Below, one piece after another: positions 1-6,177 of a DNA stretch of 9,218 nt. The DNA comes from DATKIY01 sp035543875 (lineage in GTDB: Bacteria > Actinomycetota > Actinomycetes > JAHEKZ01). The position numbers were made by a program, and so were the translations under genes. The notes below the pieces were generated by a model, which was not told where the DNA came from, ran no database searches, and was given only the letters and a program-made list of their open reading frames with translations. The stretch covers positions 1 to 9,218 of the forward strand of contig DATKIY010000200.1 in the NCBI GenBank assembly GCA_035543875.1, written 5' to 3'. Positions within the stretch are counted from its first letter, which is position 1. Each line of letters starts with the position of its first letter.

Positions 1-23
1 ATCGGGAAAACGATGGTCACAGC

Positions 24-39
24 GTTGGCAACCGCCAAC
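24..39. repeat. 6-bp perfect inverted repeat with 4-nt spacer
   Basis: GTTGGC (24-29) and GCCAAC (34-39) are separated by AACC. It could be an operator half-site pair or a small hairpin of a neighbouring gene beyond the window edge. The arms are short enough to occur by chance. Confidence 0.35.
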
Positions 40-207
40 CACCAAAAGACAACTCTCCACTTTGCCGTCAAGTTTCCGCCCTCTACCCCAGACTTTCAGC
101 GCGATCAGACCCATGGCACGGGTCTACCGCGGCCTGCTGAAAGTATGAAGGCAGCTCCGCCGGAGGTCTCGATTTGGAGAGGTCCTTTCCCGTAGGAGGC
201 CTCAAGC

Positions 208-226
208 GACAGGTCCGGACACTGTC
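208..226. repeat. Imperfect palindrome after pimB' stop
   Basis: GACAG (208-212) and CTGTC (222-226) flank the perfect 8-bp palindrome GTCCGGAC (213-220), leaving a single unpaired A. It lies 36-54 nt past the pimB' stop codon. It could be a protein-binding palindrome or part of a weak transcript-end structure. There is no U-tract, so calling it a terminator is not justified. Confidence 0.35.
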
Positions 227-261
227 AGGCTCCTGATCTGCTCTCATGTGCGTCGAGCTAA

Positions 262-1389
262 TTACAGGTCGAGCAGTGCATTGAGGACAGTCACCCGAGA
301 GTGCCAATTCCAGGATTCCCGGATCCAGCGTCGTCCCCGCTCTCCGATCATCCTTGATTTTTCGGGTTGGTTGAGTAATTCAGCCAGCTCAAGCGCGATT
401 ATCGAGTCATTTGAATGAGCCAACACAGTCTGAACGCCCCATGATGCAACTGCGTCAGGCGCTCCACCCGAGTCGCCAGCTATGACCGGTAGTCCGGTTG
501 CAGCGGCCTCCAGGTAGACGATGCCCAAACCTTCGACGTCCAGCCCTCCCAGCCGAGTTCGGCACGGCATCGCGAAAACATTCCCCGCTGCGTAGTGCGC
601 GGGCAGCTCGGGCCATGACACTGAACCGGTAAAGATGATGTCTGACGCGGTACCCGATGCCTCCGCCAGCTTCTGGAGCTTATTCCGGTACGGCCCGCCG
701 CCAACCAGCAGCAGCGCGACGTCTGGCACGTCTCGATGGACCAGGGGTAATGCTCGAATCAGCGTGTCCTGGCCTTTACGCGGCATCAGCCGTGAGACGC
801 AGACGATGACGGGTCGATCGCCCAAGCCGTATCGCTTGCGGATCTCCGCTCCCCCGGCATCGGGCCGGAACACTTCGGTGTCGACGCCAGGAGTCAGCTG
901 CACCATGCGATCAGCGGCCGCTGGTGATAGCGCGGATGCGATGCGTTTTCGCGTGTACTCCCCCAGGTATGTCACCGTGTCAACACCATCGCCAATGCGT
1001 CGGAGCATGTAGCGCGGACCGGGTAGCTGCGCCCAGCCGGCTTCGTGCCCATGAGTCAATGCGACGATTCGGTCGGCTCCCGCGCTCCGCAGGCTGGGGC
1101 CTAGCAAACCGAGCGGAGCAGCCGCACCAAACAACACGCTCGAGCATTCGTGAGTTCGCATCAGCGCCTGCGCTCGTCGACGTACCCGGGGCGTCGGAAG
1201 CAGCACAGAAGTGTCTTCGCGCACCACGGGAAACGGCTGAGCGGCGTCGAACTTCTCCCAACCTTTCCAGCGCGAGGTGTAGACAACCACTTGCGCCGGA
1301 TCCAACCGGCTCACCAACTCATAGACAAACGTCTGGATACCACCGGGGCGCGGGGGGAAGTCATTCGTGACCACCAAAACGCGATTCAC
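262..1389 (-). CDS. pimB': GT4 glycosyltransferase, probable GDP-mannose-dependent phosphatidylinositol monomannoside mannosyltransferase PimB'
   Basis: The 375-aa protein has the two-domain layout of GT-B, CAZy family GT4 enzymes. Visible motifs are the N-terminal loop PPRPGGIQ (residues 12-19) that binds acceptor and phosphate, SRLMPRKGQD (199-208) with the Arg and Lys that contact the GDP-mannose diphosphate, and the EX7E motif E286-E294 (EGLGIVYLE). The family's PimB' adds the second mannose to phosphatidylinositol monomannoside on the cytoplasmic face of the membrane, starting PIM, LM and LAM synthesis. Length matches mycobacterial PimB' (Rv2188c, about 385 aa). The start is GTG, sharing GTGA with the M48 stop, so translation is probably coupled; no strong Shine-Dalgarno is seen. 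Proximity to an NlpC/P60 gene matches the mycobacterial neighbourhood and supports the call over a generic GT4. The acceptor remains inferred: organisms lacking PIMs carry similar enzymes acting on other lipids. Confidence 0.85.
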   Translation of the reverse strand: MNRVLVVTNDFPPRPGGIQTFVYELVSRLDPAQVVVYTSRWKGWEKFDAAQPFPVVREDTSVLLPTPRVRRRAQALMRTHECSSVLFGAAAPLGLLGPSLRSAGADRIVALTHGHEAGWAQLPGPRYMLRRIGDGVDTVTYLGEYTRKRIASALSPAAADRMVQLTPGVDTEVFRPDAGGAEIRKRYGLGDRPVIVCVSRLMPRKGQDTLIRALPLVHRDVPDVALLLVGGGPYRNKLQKLAEASGTASDIIFTGSVSWPELPAHYAAGNVFAMPCRTRLGGLDVEGLGIVYLEAAATGLPVIAGDSGGAPDAVASWGVQTVLAHSNDSIIALELAELLNQPEKSRMIGERGRRWIRESWNWHSRVTVLNALLDL

Positions 1390-2705
1390 GGCGTCGTCGT
1401 TTCGTTTGAGGTGCCGGTCGGAGCCAAGGGCGGTGGCACAGGAACGTCATGTTCGATCGCCCAGTCGCGCGCGGCTGCCATTCGCTGCGCTGTGGTCGGG
1501 TGCGTTCCGAACCAGGCGAACAAGATCGGGTTCGGCGTCAGGTCAGCCTTCGAAGCCAATGCCAGGCGACGCTGCATCTGGGTGAACGTCGTCGGGTCCT
1601 TGGTGAGGTCTAATGCGTGCAGGTCCGCTCTCGCCTCGATCTGTCGACTGGCCCAACTCTGCACCGGCGCCGTTAACAAGGAAGTCACTGCTATTAACGC
1701 CAGCAGGAGAGCAACGACGCGCCCGTCTGCCACTCCCATGACACCCGAATGTCGTGGCAGGGGCGCCCATGACATCAGCAAGAACAGCCCGACGACCGCG
1801 GCAGCTGCACCGAGGGCCCCAAGCAGGGTCCCCGAAAGCACATCATTTTCTTTGGCATGCCCCAGCTCGTGTGCAACAACGTTGCGAATTTCGGCATTGC
1901 TGGCCTGATCCATCAGCGTGTCGTAAACAACGATGCGACGCGTCGAACCGAACCCCGATACATACGCGTTAAGTGAGCTTGTGCGACGGCTAGCGTCGGC
2001 GACGAGAACATCGTCGACAGCGACGCCGTCCTGCTTTGCCAAGTCCAGAAGCGACGTGCGTAGCGGACCTTCTGCCATGGGCGTGAACTTGTTGAATATT
2101 GGTTCGACGACCACTGGGTACGCGAACGAGACGACGATGACAAGCACTGCGGCTCCGATGGCGGCGACAACCCACCACCAGGAAGTGAAGCGACGAGCGA
2201 GACCAACCAACACCAGCAACGTGACCAACGTCAGAACGGAATTGATCCCGAAACCTTTGACAACGTCGACCGCCCAGCCGCCCCAGCTGCGGGTTGAAAG
2301 TCCAACGTCCTGTCGGATTGCCTCGGTCCATGCGGAAAACGGAAGGGTGCACAGTCTGACCAAGACCACGACGGCAAGGCCGCCAACCAGTACCTGAACC
2401 CACCAGGCACCACCGAGCGGTCGTGCCACTGATTCGGCGAGCCGGGCACCCCACGGCCAGAACCCCAACAGCACCGCAGCCACGAGACCAACTACCAGGC
2501 CGCTGTATCCGGCCCAACGCAACCGAACGCTGAGCTCGTCCCCCGCCTTGATCTCGGCCGCTGAGAAATCGACCGCCGGATCGACCTGGACTTGTTCGGT
2601 CCCGGCCGGAGGTCCGCTCGAACGTGGGATGACCAGTAAGAAGCCAGCGGCCAGGCAGCCCACCAACACAACCAGCACAACGACTGCCGTGACCCGTGAG
2701 CTCAT
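1386..2705 (-). CDS. Integral membrane M48-family zinc metallopeptidase (Ste24/HtpX-like)
   Basis: The 439-aa multi-pass membrane protein has predicted helices near residues 4-27, 67-84, 100-121, 154-171, 177-197, 292-312 and 330-347. The zinc motif HELGH lies at 279-283 in the context VVAHELGHAKENDVL. The third ligand is Glu357 in EARAD, so the active site is complete. M48 enzymes of this shape (Ste24 CAAX protease and HtpX) cleave membrane or prenylated proteins at the cytoplasmic face; the bacterial substrate here is unknown. The C-terminal tail of about 20 residues is Pro/Thr-rich. The start at 2705 was chosen because its ATG overlaps the upstream stop as ATGA, with a GGTGGA sequence just upstream. 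An in-frame start 27 nt earlier would lie wholly inside the upstream gene. It sits between an exported metallopeptidase and pimB', suggesting envelope protein quality control or processing. Confidence 0.85.
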   Translation of the reverse strand: MSSRVTAVVVLVVLVGCLAAGFLLVIPRSSGPPAGTEQVQVDPAVDFSAAEIKAGDELSVRLRWAGYSGLVVGLVAAVLLGFWPWGARLAESVARPLGGAWWVQVLVGGLAVVVLVRLCTLPFSAWTEAIRQDVGLSTRSWGGWAVDVVKGFGINSVLTLVTLLVLVGLARRFTSWWWVVAAIGAAVLVIVVSFAYPVVVEPIFNKFTPMAEGPLRTSLLDLAKQDGVAVDDVLVADASRRTSSLNAYVSGFGSTRRIVVYDTLMDQASNAEIRNVVAHELGHAKENDVLSGTLLGALGAAAAVVGLFLLMSWAPLPRHSGVMGVADGRVVALLLALIAVTSLLTAPVQSWASRQIEARADLHALDLTKDPTTFTQMQRRLALASKADLTPNPILFAWFGTHPTTAQRMAAARDWAIEHDVPVPPPLAPTGTSNETTTP

Positions 2706-3952
2706 GAGTTGTCCACCAGCCACGACTGCCACTCGCGGATCAACTCGGCTTCGGAAATGCCAAGAACACGCCGAGTGGCGTCGTCGATGCGCGACCGTGT
2801 TGGCGCGTCACCGGTGGCAGCGGCACGGTAGAGCGGCACTAGTTGCGACTCGCCGTAACGATCGGCCACCATTCGGCAAAGCGCCCACCCCTCCTCGTAT
2901 CCAAGGCGGCGGTCAGCTTCGGCCCGGTCGAAGTTAAAGGTCGACTCGCGGGGAAATGATGCTGGCGGACCGTTGGCCGCGGCAGCGCTCAGTGCGTCGC
3001 CCGCAACGATCGACGTTGCGATACCCGTCCCTCGGTAGCCCACGTACTCAGCGAGCCCCTCGGTGAGCCAGGTGGGCGCGTATCTGCTGCCCAGCGCGTC
3101 CTGCGCAACGTGGGTGATCTCATGACGTAGCACGATCTGTTGTGCGATGTAGGGCAGGCCAAAGAAGACGTCCGGATTGAGCGTAATGCGAATGACGGGG
3201 CGGTTCTTACCTCGGTCAAACGTGGCAGCAGCCGGTAGCTGCGACGCTGAGTCGCTACCCACTAGAGGATTCATAAGCGACGGCTTGCTCGGTAGCAGGA
3301 CCACAACGTTCGCTGGCCATTTGGCTGACCAGAACCCAGCCACGTCAGCGCGAGCTTGTTCAACTTGCGCGGCCAGCGACGGCAAGCGGGACGAGTACAC
3401 CGTCGCCCCGATGACAAGCGAGCGGCCAGACCGCGCCGCGTCGACGCTCTCGTGCTCCCACAGATCGCTGCCATCCCGGCCCAGGCGTTTGAGCTGCCAA
3501 CCTTGCTTGCTGAGGACGAAGGTCGCGTCGACGGTGCGCGCTGCCATCGCATGGTCAACAGACAGTTCGTAGTGGACCACTACGGGAGATCGGAACTTGC
3601 CAGATACGAGATCCGCCGCGGCGGGAGTCCAGTTCGGCCGCAGACGCAGTGTGTAGGCCGCGAAGGGGACGGCGGCGGACCTTGCCTCCCGGCCGTGAAG
3701 AACCCGCCGGGCCTCGGCGGCCAACGCGGACTTCGCCTCTCCGACCACGAGGGAGTTCAGCGTGCCAACCGACAAGTCGTCAATCTGTTCGCCGGACCAA
3801 CCTGCGGGGGCCGTCGCGTCAGAAGTTTGGTCTTGGCTGACCGTCCACCCCGCGGCAAGCCCAGCACCAGCGGTCGCCGCAAAACTCATCGTGAGCAGCA
3901 CGCGTAGCCAAATGCGCTGCGCCGGCTGACGGCGGTGATCGGACGAAGTCAC
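2702..3952 (-). CDS. Membrane-anchored HExxH metallopeptidase, peptidase MA-like (gluzincin type)
   Basis: The 416-aa protein has a basic N-terminus and one hydrophobic segment (about residues 14-36), giving a signal anchor with the rest outside the membrane. Residues 45-190 form an uncharacterised N-terminal domain. The C-terminal part carries RHEITH (HExxH at 277-281) and WLTEGLAEYVGY, where Glu298 is the expected third zinc ligand, so this is a gluzincin with intact catalytic residues. This layout is typical of actinobacterial proteins annotated as peptidase MA-like; no substrate is known. The GTG start has little Shine-Dalgarno sequence before it, so the exact start is less certain, but a start at Met22 would remove half the membrane segment. 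It follows the NlpC/P60 gene by 59 bp and overlaps the M48 gene by 4 bp, which points to one transcript. Confidence 0.8.
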   Translation of the reverse strand: MTSSDHRRQPAQRIWLRVLLTMSFAATAGAGLAAGWTVSQDQTSDATAPAGWSGEQIDDLSVGTLNSLVVGEAKSALAAEARRVLHGREARSAAVPFAAYTLRLRPNWTPAAADLVSGKFRSPVVVHYELSVDHAMAARTVDATFVLSKQGWQLKRLGRDGSDLWEHESVDAARSGRSLVIGATVYSSRLPSLAAQVEQARADVAGFWSAKWPANVVVLLPSKPSLMNPLVGSDSASQLPAAATFDRGKNRPVIRITLNPDVFFGLPYIAQQIVLRHEITHVAQDALGSRYAPTWLTEGLAEYVGYRGTGIATSIVAGDALSAAAANGPPASFPRESTFNFDRAEADRRLGYEEGWALCRMVADRYGESQLVPLYRAAATGDAPTRSRIDDATRRVLGISEAELIREWQSWLVDNS

Positions 3953-4011
3953 CCGATGATCGTAAGGAGCGGTGGCGTGTCCTGCGAACCACGCCGAGCT
4001 GATGACGCCAG

Positions 4012-5067
4012 TTAGACGCGGCCCGCGCCCATGTAGACCGACTGCCAGTAGCTGCTGAACAGGTCATCGGCCACGACGCCGTCGGTGGGGTTGGCGGCGT
4101 GGATGAAGGTTCCGCCGCCGACGTAGATACCGACGTGGTCCAGGCCGCTGTAGAAGAAGACGAGGTCTCCTGGCTGCAACGAGCCCGAGTCGACCCGTGC
4201 CGTTGCGGCGTACTGGAGGCTCACCGCGTGAGGCAGCGAGACGCCCGCCTGGGCCCAGGCGGCCATCGTCAGGCCGGAACAGTCGAATACATCTGGTCCG
4301 GCGCCGCCGAAGACGTAGGGCTTTCCGAGCTGTGCCTGGGCGTAGGCGACGGCGCTGCTGCCGCGGCCGCTGCCTGAGGAGGTGGTGGGGGGCGGGGCTG
4401 GCACGTTGCGCATCGCGTCGCGGGAGGCGGCATCTGCCGCCGCCTGGCGCTGGGCTTGGAGGGCGGCGAGCCGCTCGCGCTCCTTCTGCTTCAGCCTGGA
4501 CAACAGCTCCTGAGCCTGGTCGAGCTTGGCGTTGGCGGCTGCCTTCTCTTTCGCCGCTTCAGCCTGAAGGTCCTTCAGCCGGGTGAGCTCCTGGTCGGCC
4601 ACGTCCTGGCTCTGCGCCAGGGCAAGGCGGGCAACCTCGACCCGACGAAGGTCGGAGTCTTGGGTACGCATGACCTGGTCGAGCGACTGCGCCTGCGCGA
4701 GGAAGTGATCGGGGTCGGACGAGAGCATCATCTGCAACGTGGGGTCAATGCCACCCGTCGAGTACATCTGCACGGCGTAGCCGGTGATCGTCTCTTGCAG
4801 GACGTCGAAGTCTTTTTGCTGGATCGCAATCTGCTTTTGTAGCCGCTTCAGACGGTCGCGCGCCTCGGCGACCTTGACGGTGGCTTCATGTGCACGCTCG
4901 GTGGCGGCCTCGGCGTCTCGGTACAGCCGGTCGACCTGGGCTTGAACCTGTTCGATGGTGGGATTAGGAGCAGCGCTACCAGTACCTGGAACAAGAGCGA
5001 TGGCTGAAACAGAAAGTGTCGCTGCGAGCGTCAGAACAACGGCGCGCGAAAACCGGCGGGTCGCCAC
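4012..5067 (-). CDS. Secreted NlpC/P60 peptidoglycan endopeptidase with N-terminal coiled coil (RipC-like)
   Basis: The 351-aa protein has a signal peptide (about residues 1-32, ending GSAA), a long heptad-rich coiled coil (about 36-215, Ala/Gln/Glu/Arg/Lys-rich), a Pro/Ser/Gly linker (222-237) and a C-terminal NlpC/P60 domain (about 238-351). The catalytic residues are visible: Cys263 in FDCSG, His311 in LDHVGIYVG and a third polar residue, His323, in FIHAANP. Family members cut the D-Glu to meso-DAP bond in peptidoglycan stem peptides, usually at division septa. The coiled-coil plus NlpC layout matches mycobacterial RipC (Rv2190c), which is activated by the FtsEX complex; that control here is inferred. 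The start is GTG, with AAAAGGAG about 10 nt upstream. It is the first gene of the operon and is preceded by a c-di-AMP riboswitch, a regulator commonly found before actinobacterial cell-wall hydrolases. Confidence 0.9.
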   Translation of the reverse strand: MATRRFSRAVVLTLAATLSVSAIALVPGTGSAAPNPTIEQVQAQVDRLYRDAEAATERAHEATVKVAEARDRLKRLQKQIAIQQKDFDVLQETITGYAVQMYSTGGIDPTLQMMLSSDPDHFLAQAQSLDQVMRTQDSDLRRVEVARLALAQSQDVADQELTRLKDLQAEAAKEKAAANAKLDQAQELLSRLKQKERERLAALQAQRQAAADAASRDAMRNVPAPPPTTSSGSGRGSSAVAYAQAQLGKPYVFGGAGPDVFDCSGLTMAAWAQAGVSLPHAVSLQYAATARVDSGSLQPGDLVFFYSGLDHVGIYVGGGTFIHAANPTDGVVADDLFSSYWQSVYMGAGRV

Positions 5068-5100
5068 GTAGGCGGCTCTCCTTTTCCCTCGGCCGCCTAC
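5068..5100 (-). promoter_or_regulatory. Hairpin carrying the NlpC/P60 ribosome binding site in its loop
   Basis: On the minus strand GTAGGCGGC (5100-5092) and GCCGCCTAC (5076-5068) form a perfect 9-bp stem. The 15-nt loop (5091-5077) contains the Shine-Dalgarno AAAAGGAG, and the stem ends exactly one base before the GTG start at 5067. The upstream arm contains the 3' strand of riboswitch helix P1 (GGCGG, 5097-5093), so this hairpin and the ligand-stabilised P1 cannot form together. This makes it a candidate expression platform acting on translation initiation. The direction of control cannot be decided from sequence. Confidence 0.7.
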
Positions 5101-5235
5101 CGGGTGAGCTGACGGGCTCGGGCGGGGAAGGCCCTACGACGCCGACCAAATGCGTCGGCACCGATTCGCCCCAGTTACCTGGGTCCCCGGTTTGAAACTC
5201 CCCCAGTTCGGGGAGCCTCAATTCGGCGGGGATCA
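5090..5235 (-). promoter_or_regulatory. c-di-AMP riboswitch (ydaO/yuaA class)
   Basis: Read on the minus strand, the leader of the NlpC/P60 gene holds the conserved blocks of this class in order: CCGCCGAATT (5' strand of P1), ACCGGGGACCCA, the GGGGCGAATC block, GAGCCCGTCAGCT, and CACCCGGTAGGCGG at the 3' end. P1 can form from CCGCC (5229-5225) and GGCGG (5097-5093), equivalent to the ACGCU/AGCGU pair of the Bacillus aptamer. Internal hairpins are visible: CTCCCC/GGGGAG (5215-5210 with 5203-5198), CCCAG/CTGGG (5183-5179 with 5174-5170) and GCCGAC/GTCGGC (5159-5154 with 5146-5141). Members of this class bind cyclic di-AMP and usually reduce expression of cell-wall hydrolase and potassium or osmolyte genes. 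No intrinsic terminator with a U-tract lies between it and the gene. Confidence 0.9.
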
Positions 5236-5275
5236 GCGACGTCCATTGGGTGAACAGACAGAAGACCGCTGATCC
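5230..5275 (-). promoter_or_regulatory. 5'-end leader hairpin preceding the riboswitch
   Basis: GGATCAGCG (5275-5267, minus strand) and CGCTGATCC (5238-5230) are perfect 9-bp complements separated by 28 nt. With the predicted transcription start near 5278, the stem would begin within a few nucleotides of the RNA 5' end. Its 3' arm directly abuts the 5' strand of riboswitch P1 (5229), allowing coaxial stacking. It may protect the leader from degradation or help the aptamer fold; that role is inference. Confidence 0.6.
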
Positions 5276-5283
5276 AGTGCCAC

Positions 5284-5312
5284 ACCCTAGTAACGGAATG
5301 GCAACGGATCAA
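5284..5312 (-). promoter_or_regulatory. Predicted sigma-70-type promoter of the riboswitch/NlpC operon
   Basis: On the minus strand TTGATC (5312-5307) is separated by exactly 17 bp from TAGGGT (5289-5284), a good match to the actinobacterial housekeeping consensus TTGACN and TANNNT. The predicted start is near A5278, just before the leader hairpin. The -35 element overlaps the stop codon of the upstream small CxxC gene, so some read-through from that gene is also possible. Confidence 0.6.
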
Positions 5313-5569
5313 ACAGCCCGTGTGCTCCGTCCGGGTGTGTCGTTATTCACATCAGGGCTGGTAGAGGGCTCACAGGAAGGCTCAAACTCGGAGTCAAGAC
5401 CCGGATCTGGGGCCAGTCGCAGGGGTGGGACCAGCCCAGATGCCGCTAGAACGCCGAGTGCCCGCTGCTGCTCGCCGTCGAGGGCGGGAGGGGCTCCCAG
5501 GAGCACCGCAACCACACAATCGCCACAGGCGGCGCCCCTAACCGTGCAGGTATCGCAGTCGATGATCAC
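5309..5569 (-). CDS. Small actinobacterial protein with two CxxC pairs (probable zinc-binding)
   Basis: This 86-aa conserved hypothetical protein begins with a compact Cys cluster: Cys5 and Cys8 in DCDTC, Cys15 and Cys18 in ACGDC. The hydrophobic VVAVLLGAPP follows, then a Glu/Arg-containing helix and the motif AASGLVPPLRL (about 42-52). The CxxC-x6-CxxC spacing suggests one zinc site. The last roughly 30 residues are acidic and polar and look disordered. The frame is open further upstream to a TTG at 5722, but the recognisable region begins at this GTG, which has a purine-rich AGAGG 5 nt before it. I recall similar short proteins upstream of NlpC/P60 genes in actinobacteria. Function is unknown; a regulatory or assembly role is possible. 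The promoter of the downstream riboswitch operon overlaps its 3' end. Confidence 0.7.
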   Translation of the reverse strand: MIIDCDTCTVRGAACGDCVVAVLLGAPPALDGEQQRALGVLAASGLVPPLRLAPDPGLDSEFEPSCEPSTSPDVNNDTPGRSTRAV

Positions 5570-5749
5570 GTCGGCCTCTTCTCGTCCGGCTCCTGGCTCG
5601 TCCAGTTGACCGTCCAGTCGGCCGCAGGTTTTGGACCCGCCGCCCACCTTCGTCCCGAACGCTAGGGCGCCCCACCGACACTTCCCTCTGATCGGAGCAC
5701 CGCAGTCACTTTTAGTGATCAAAAATGGCGACGTGACTGAACGCTCCTA

Positions 5750-5989
5750 TCAGGGGGATGGGGTGGGGCGGGGGACGAGTTCGACGATCCCGCCGCCGGA
5801 GCACCAGCGGCAGCCCACCGACTCGATCGACCCCTCGAGCAGCTCGCTGTCTTCGACAGCGGGCTCGCCGGACAGCTCCTGGTGCCAGAACTCGCGGGTA
5901 CGACTCACGCGCACGACGTCGAAGCGGGTGAGGTTGCCGCACTGAGTGCACCGCCAGCGAGTGGTGGCGGTGGGGGCTGCGACGGACAC
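5750..5989 (-). CDS. Small zinc-ribbon protein, conserved actinobacterial hypothetical
   Basis: The 79-aa protein has two CxxC knuckles at opposite ends: Cys14 and Cys17 in WRCTQCGNLTRFD, and Cys60 and Cys63 in VGCRWCSGG, about 42 residues apart. This is a zinc-ribbon layout. The segment between them (FDVVRVSRTREFWHQELSG, then an acidic stretch) is characteristic of a conserved actinobacterial hypothetical family. The GTG start was chosen because GGAGG lies 4 nt upstream; a longer frame reaching 6073 would add 28 residues without recognisable features. The protein is probably cytoplasmic, as no signal or membrane segment is present. Function is unknown; zinc ribbons of this size often bind RNA or DNA or a partner protein. 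It diverges from the DUF4331 gene and lies 180 bp upstream of the other small CxxC gene. Confidence 0.75.
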   Translation of the reverse strand: MSVAAPTATTRWRCTQCGNLTRFDVVRVSRTREFWHQELSGEPAVEDSELLEGSIESVGCRWCSGGGIVELVPRPTPSP

Positions 5990-6177
5990 AAATCCTCCGA
6001 GGGGCGAGCGGCTGAGTGCCACGAGAAGGCGAGTCCCCAGAGTACGGCGCGCCGACCGGACCAATCCGCCCACTGCCTAGCTCCGAAGCACCAACGGCAA
6101 GCAACAGCGGACGGCGCTCATGTCCGTCGCTCCGCCCAACGGTCGGAGATTCTCCGACCCCCTCGAAAGGGAATCCG
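5990..6177. promoter_or_regulatory. 188-bp divergent intergenic region
   Basis: It must hold the start signals for the minus-strand zinc-ribbon gene and the plus-strand DUF4331 gene. Visible elements are the Shine-Dalgarno GGAGG (5998-5994, minus), a perfect 10-bp palindrome CGGCGCGCCG (6045-6054), the inverted repeat at 6141-6159 and an AAAGGGA Shine-Dalgarno just before 6178. No convincing -35/-10 pair with proper spacing was found for either direction, so an alternative sigma factor is possible but unproven. Confidence 0.45.
6141..6159. repeat. Perfect 8-bp inverted repeat with 3-nt spacer before DUF4331
   Basis: GGTCGGAG (6141-6148) and CTCCGACC (6152-6159) are separated by ATT. It lies 18 bp before the ATG and immediately upstream of the Shine-Dalgarno. 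As DNA it resembles a dimeric regulator operator; as RNA it would be a tight hairpin next to the ribosome binding site. Either would affect expression of the DUF4331 gene. Confidence 0.65.

Larger units (their letters stand above)
1..261. other. Intergenic region downstream of pimB', no gene supported
   Basis: No reading frame here has a recognisable protein. The frames open from the left edge carry no recognisable motif, and each stops before position 200. The stretch holds a short inverted repeat near its left end, a 6-bp hairpin at 107-125 and an imperfect palindrome at 208-226. None is followed by a T-run on the minus strand, so no clear intrinsic terminator for the pimB' operon was found. 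A gene may begin or end just outside the left edge. Confidence 0.6.

Noticed and set aside
107..125. AGACCC/GGGTCT 6-bp hairpin as the operon terminator
   Set aside because: The stem is short, it lies more than 130 nt past the pimB' stop and no U-run follows on the minus strand.
1150..1908. Plus-strand open frame of 252 codons opposite pimB' and the M48 gene
   Set aside because: It lies antisense to two clear protein families, spans their junction and has the composition of an antisense frame with no recognisable domain.
5706..5718. TCACT/AGTGA hairpin as a terminator of the zinc-ribbon gene
   Set aside because: The stem is only 5 bp and A/T-rich with a 3-nt loop and no U-tract after it on the minus strand; it could as well be a weak operator.
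5570..5722. N-terminal extension of the small CxxC protein to a TTG codon
   Set aside because: The extra 51 residues have no recognisable features, the TTG lacks a good ribosome site, and the recognisable region begins at the GTG at 5569.
6016..6177. Upstream start for the DUF4331 protein
   Set aside because: It would bury the signal peptide 54 residues inside the protein and run through the inverted repeat. The ATG at 6178 has a Shine-Dalgarno and begins a proper signal peptide.
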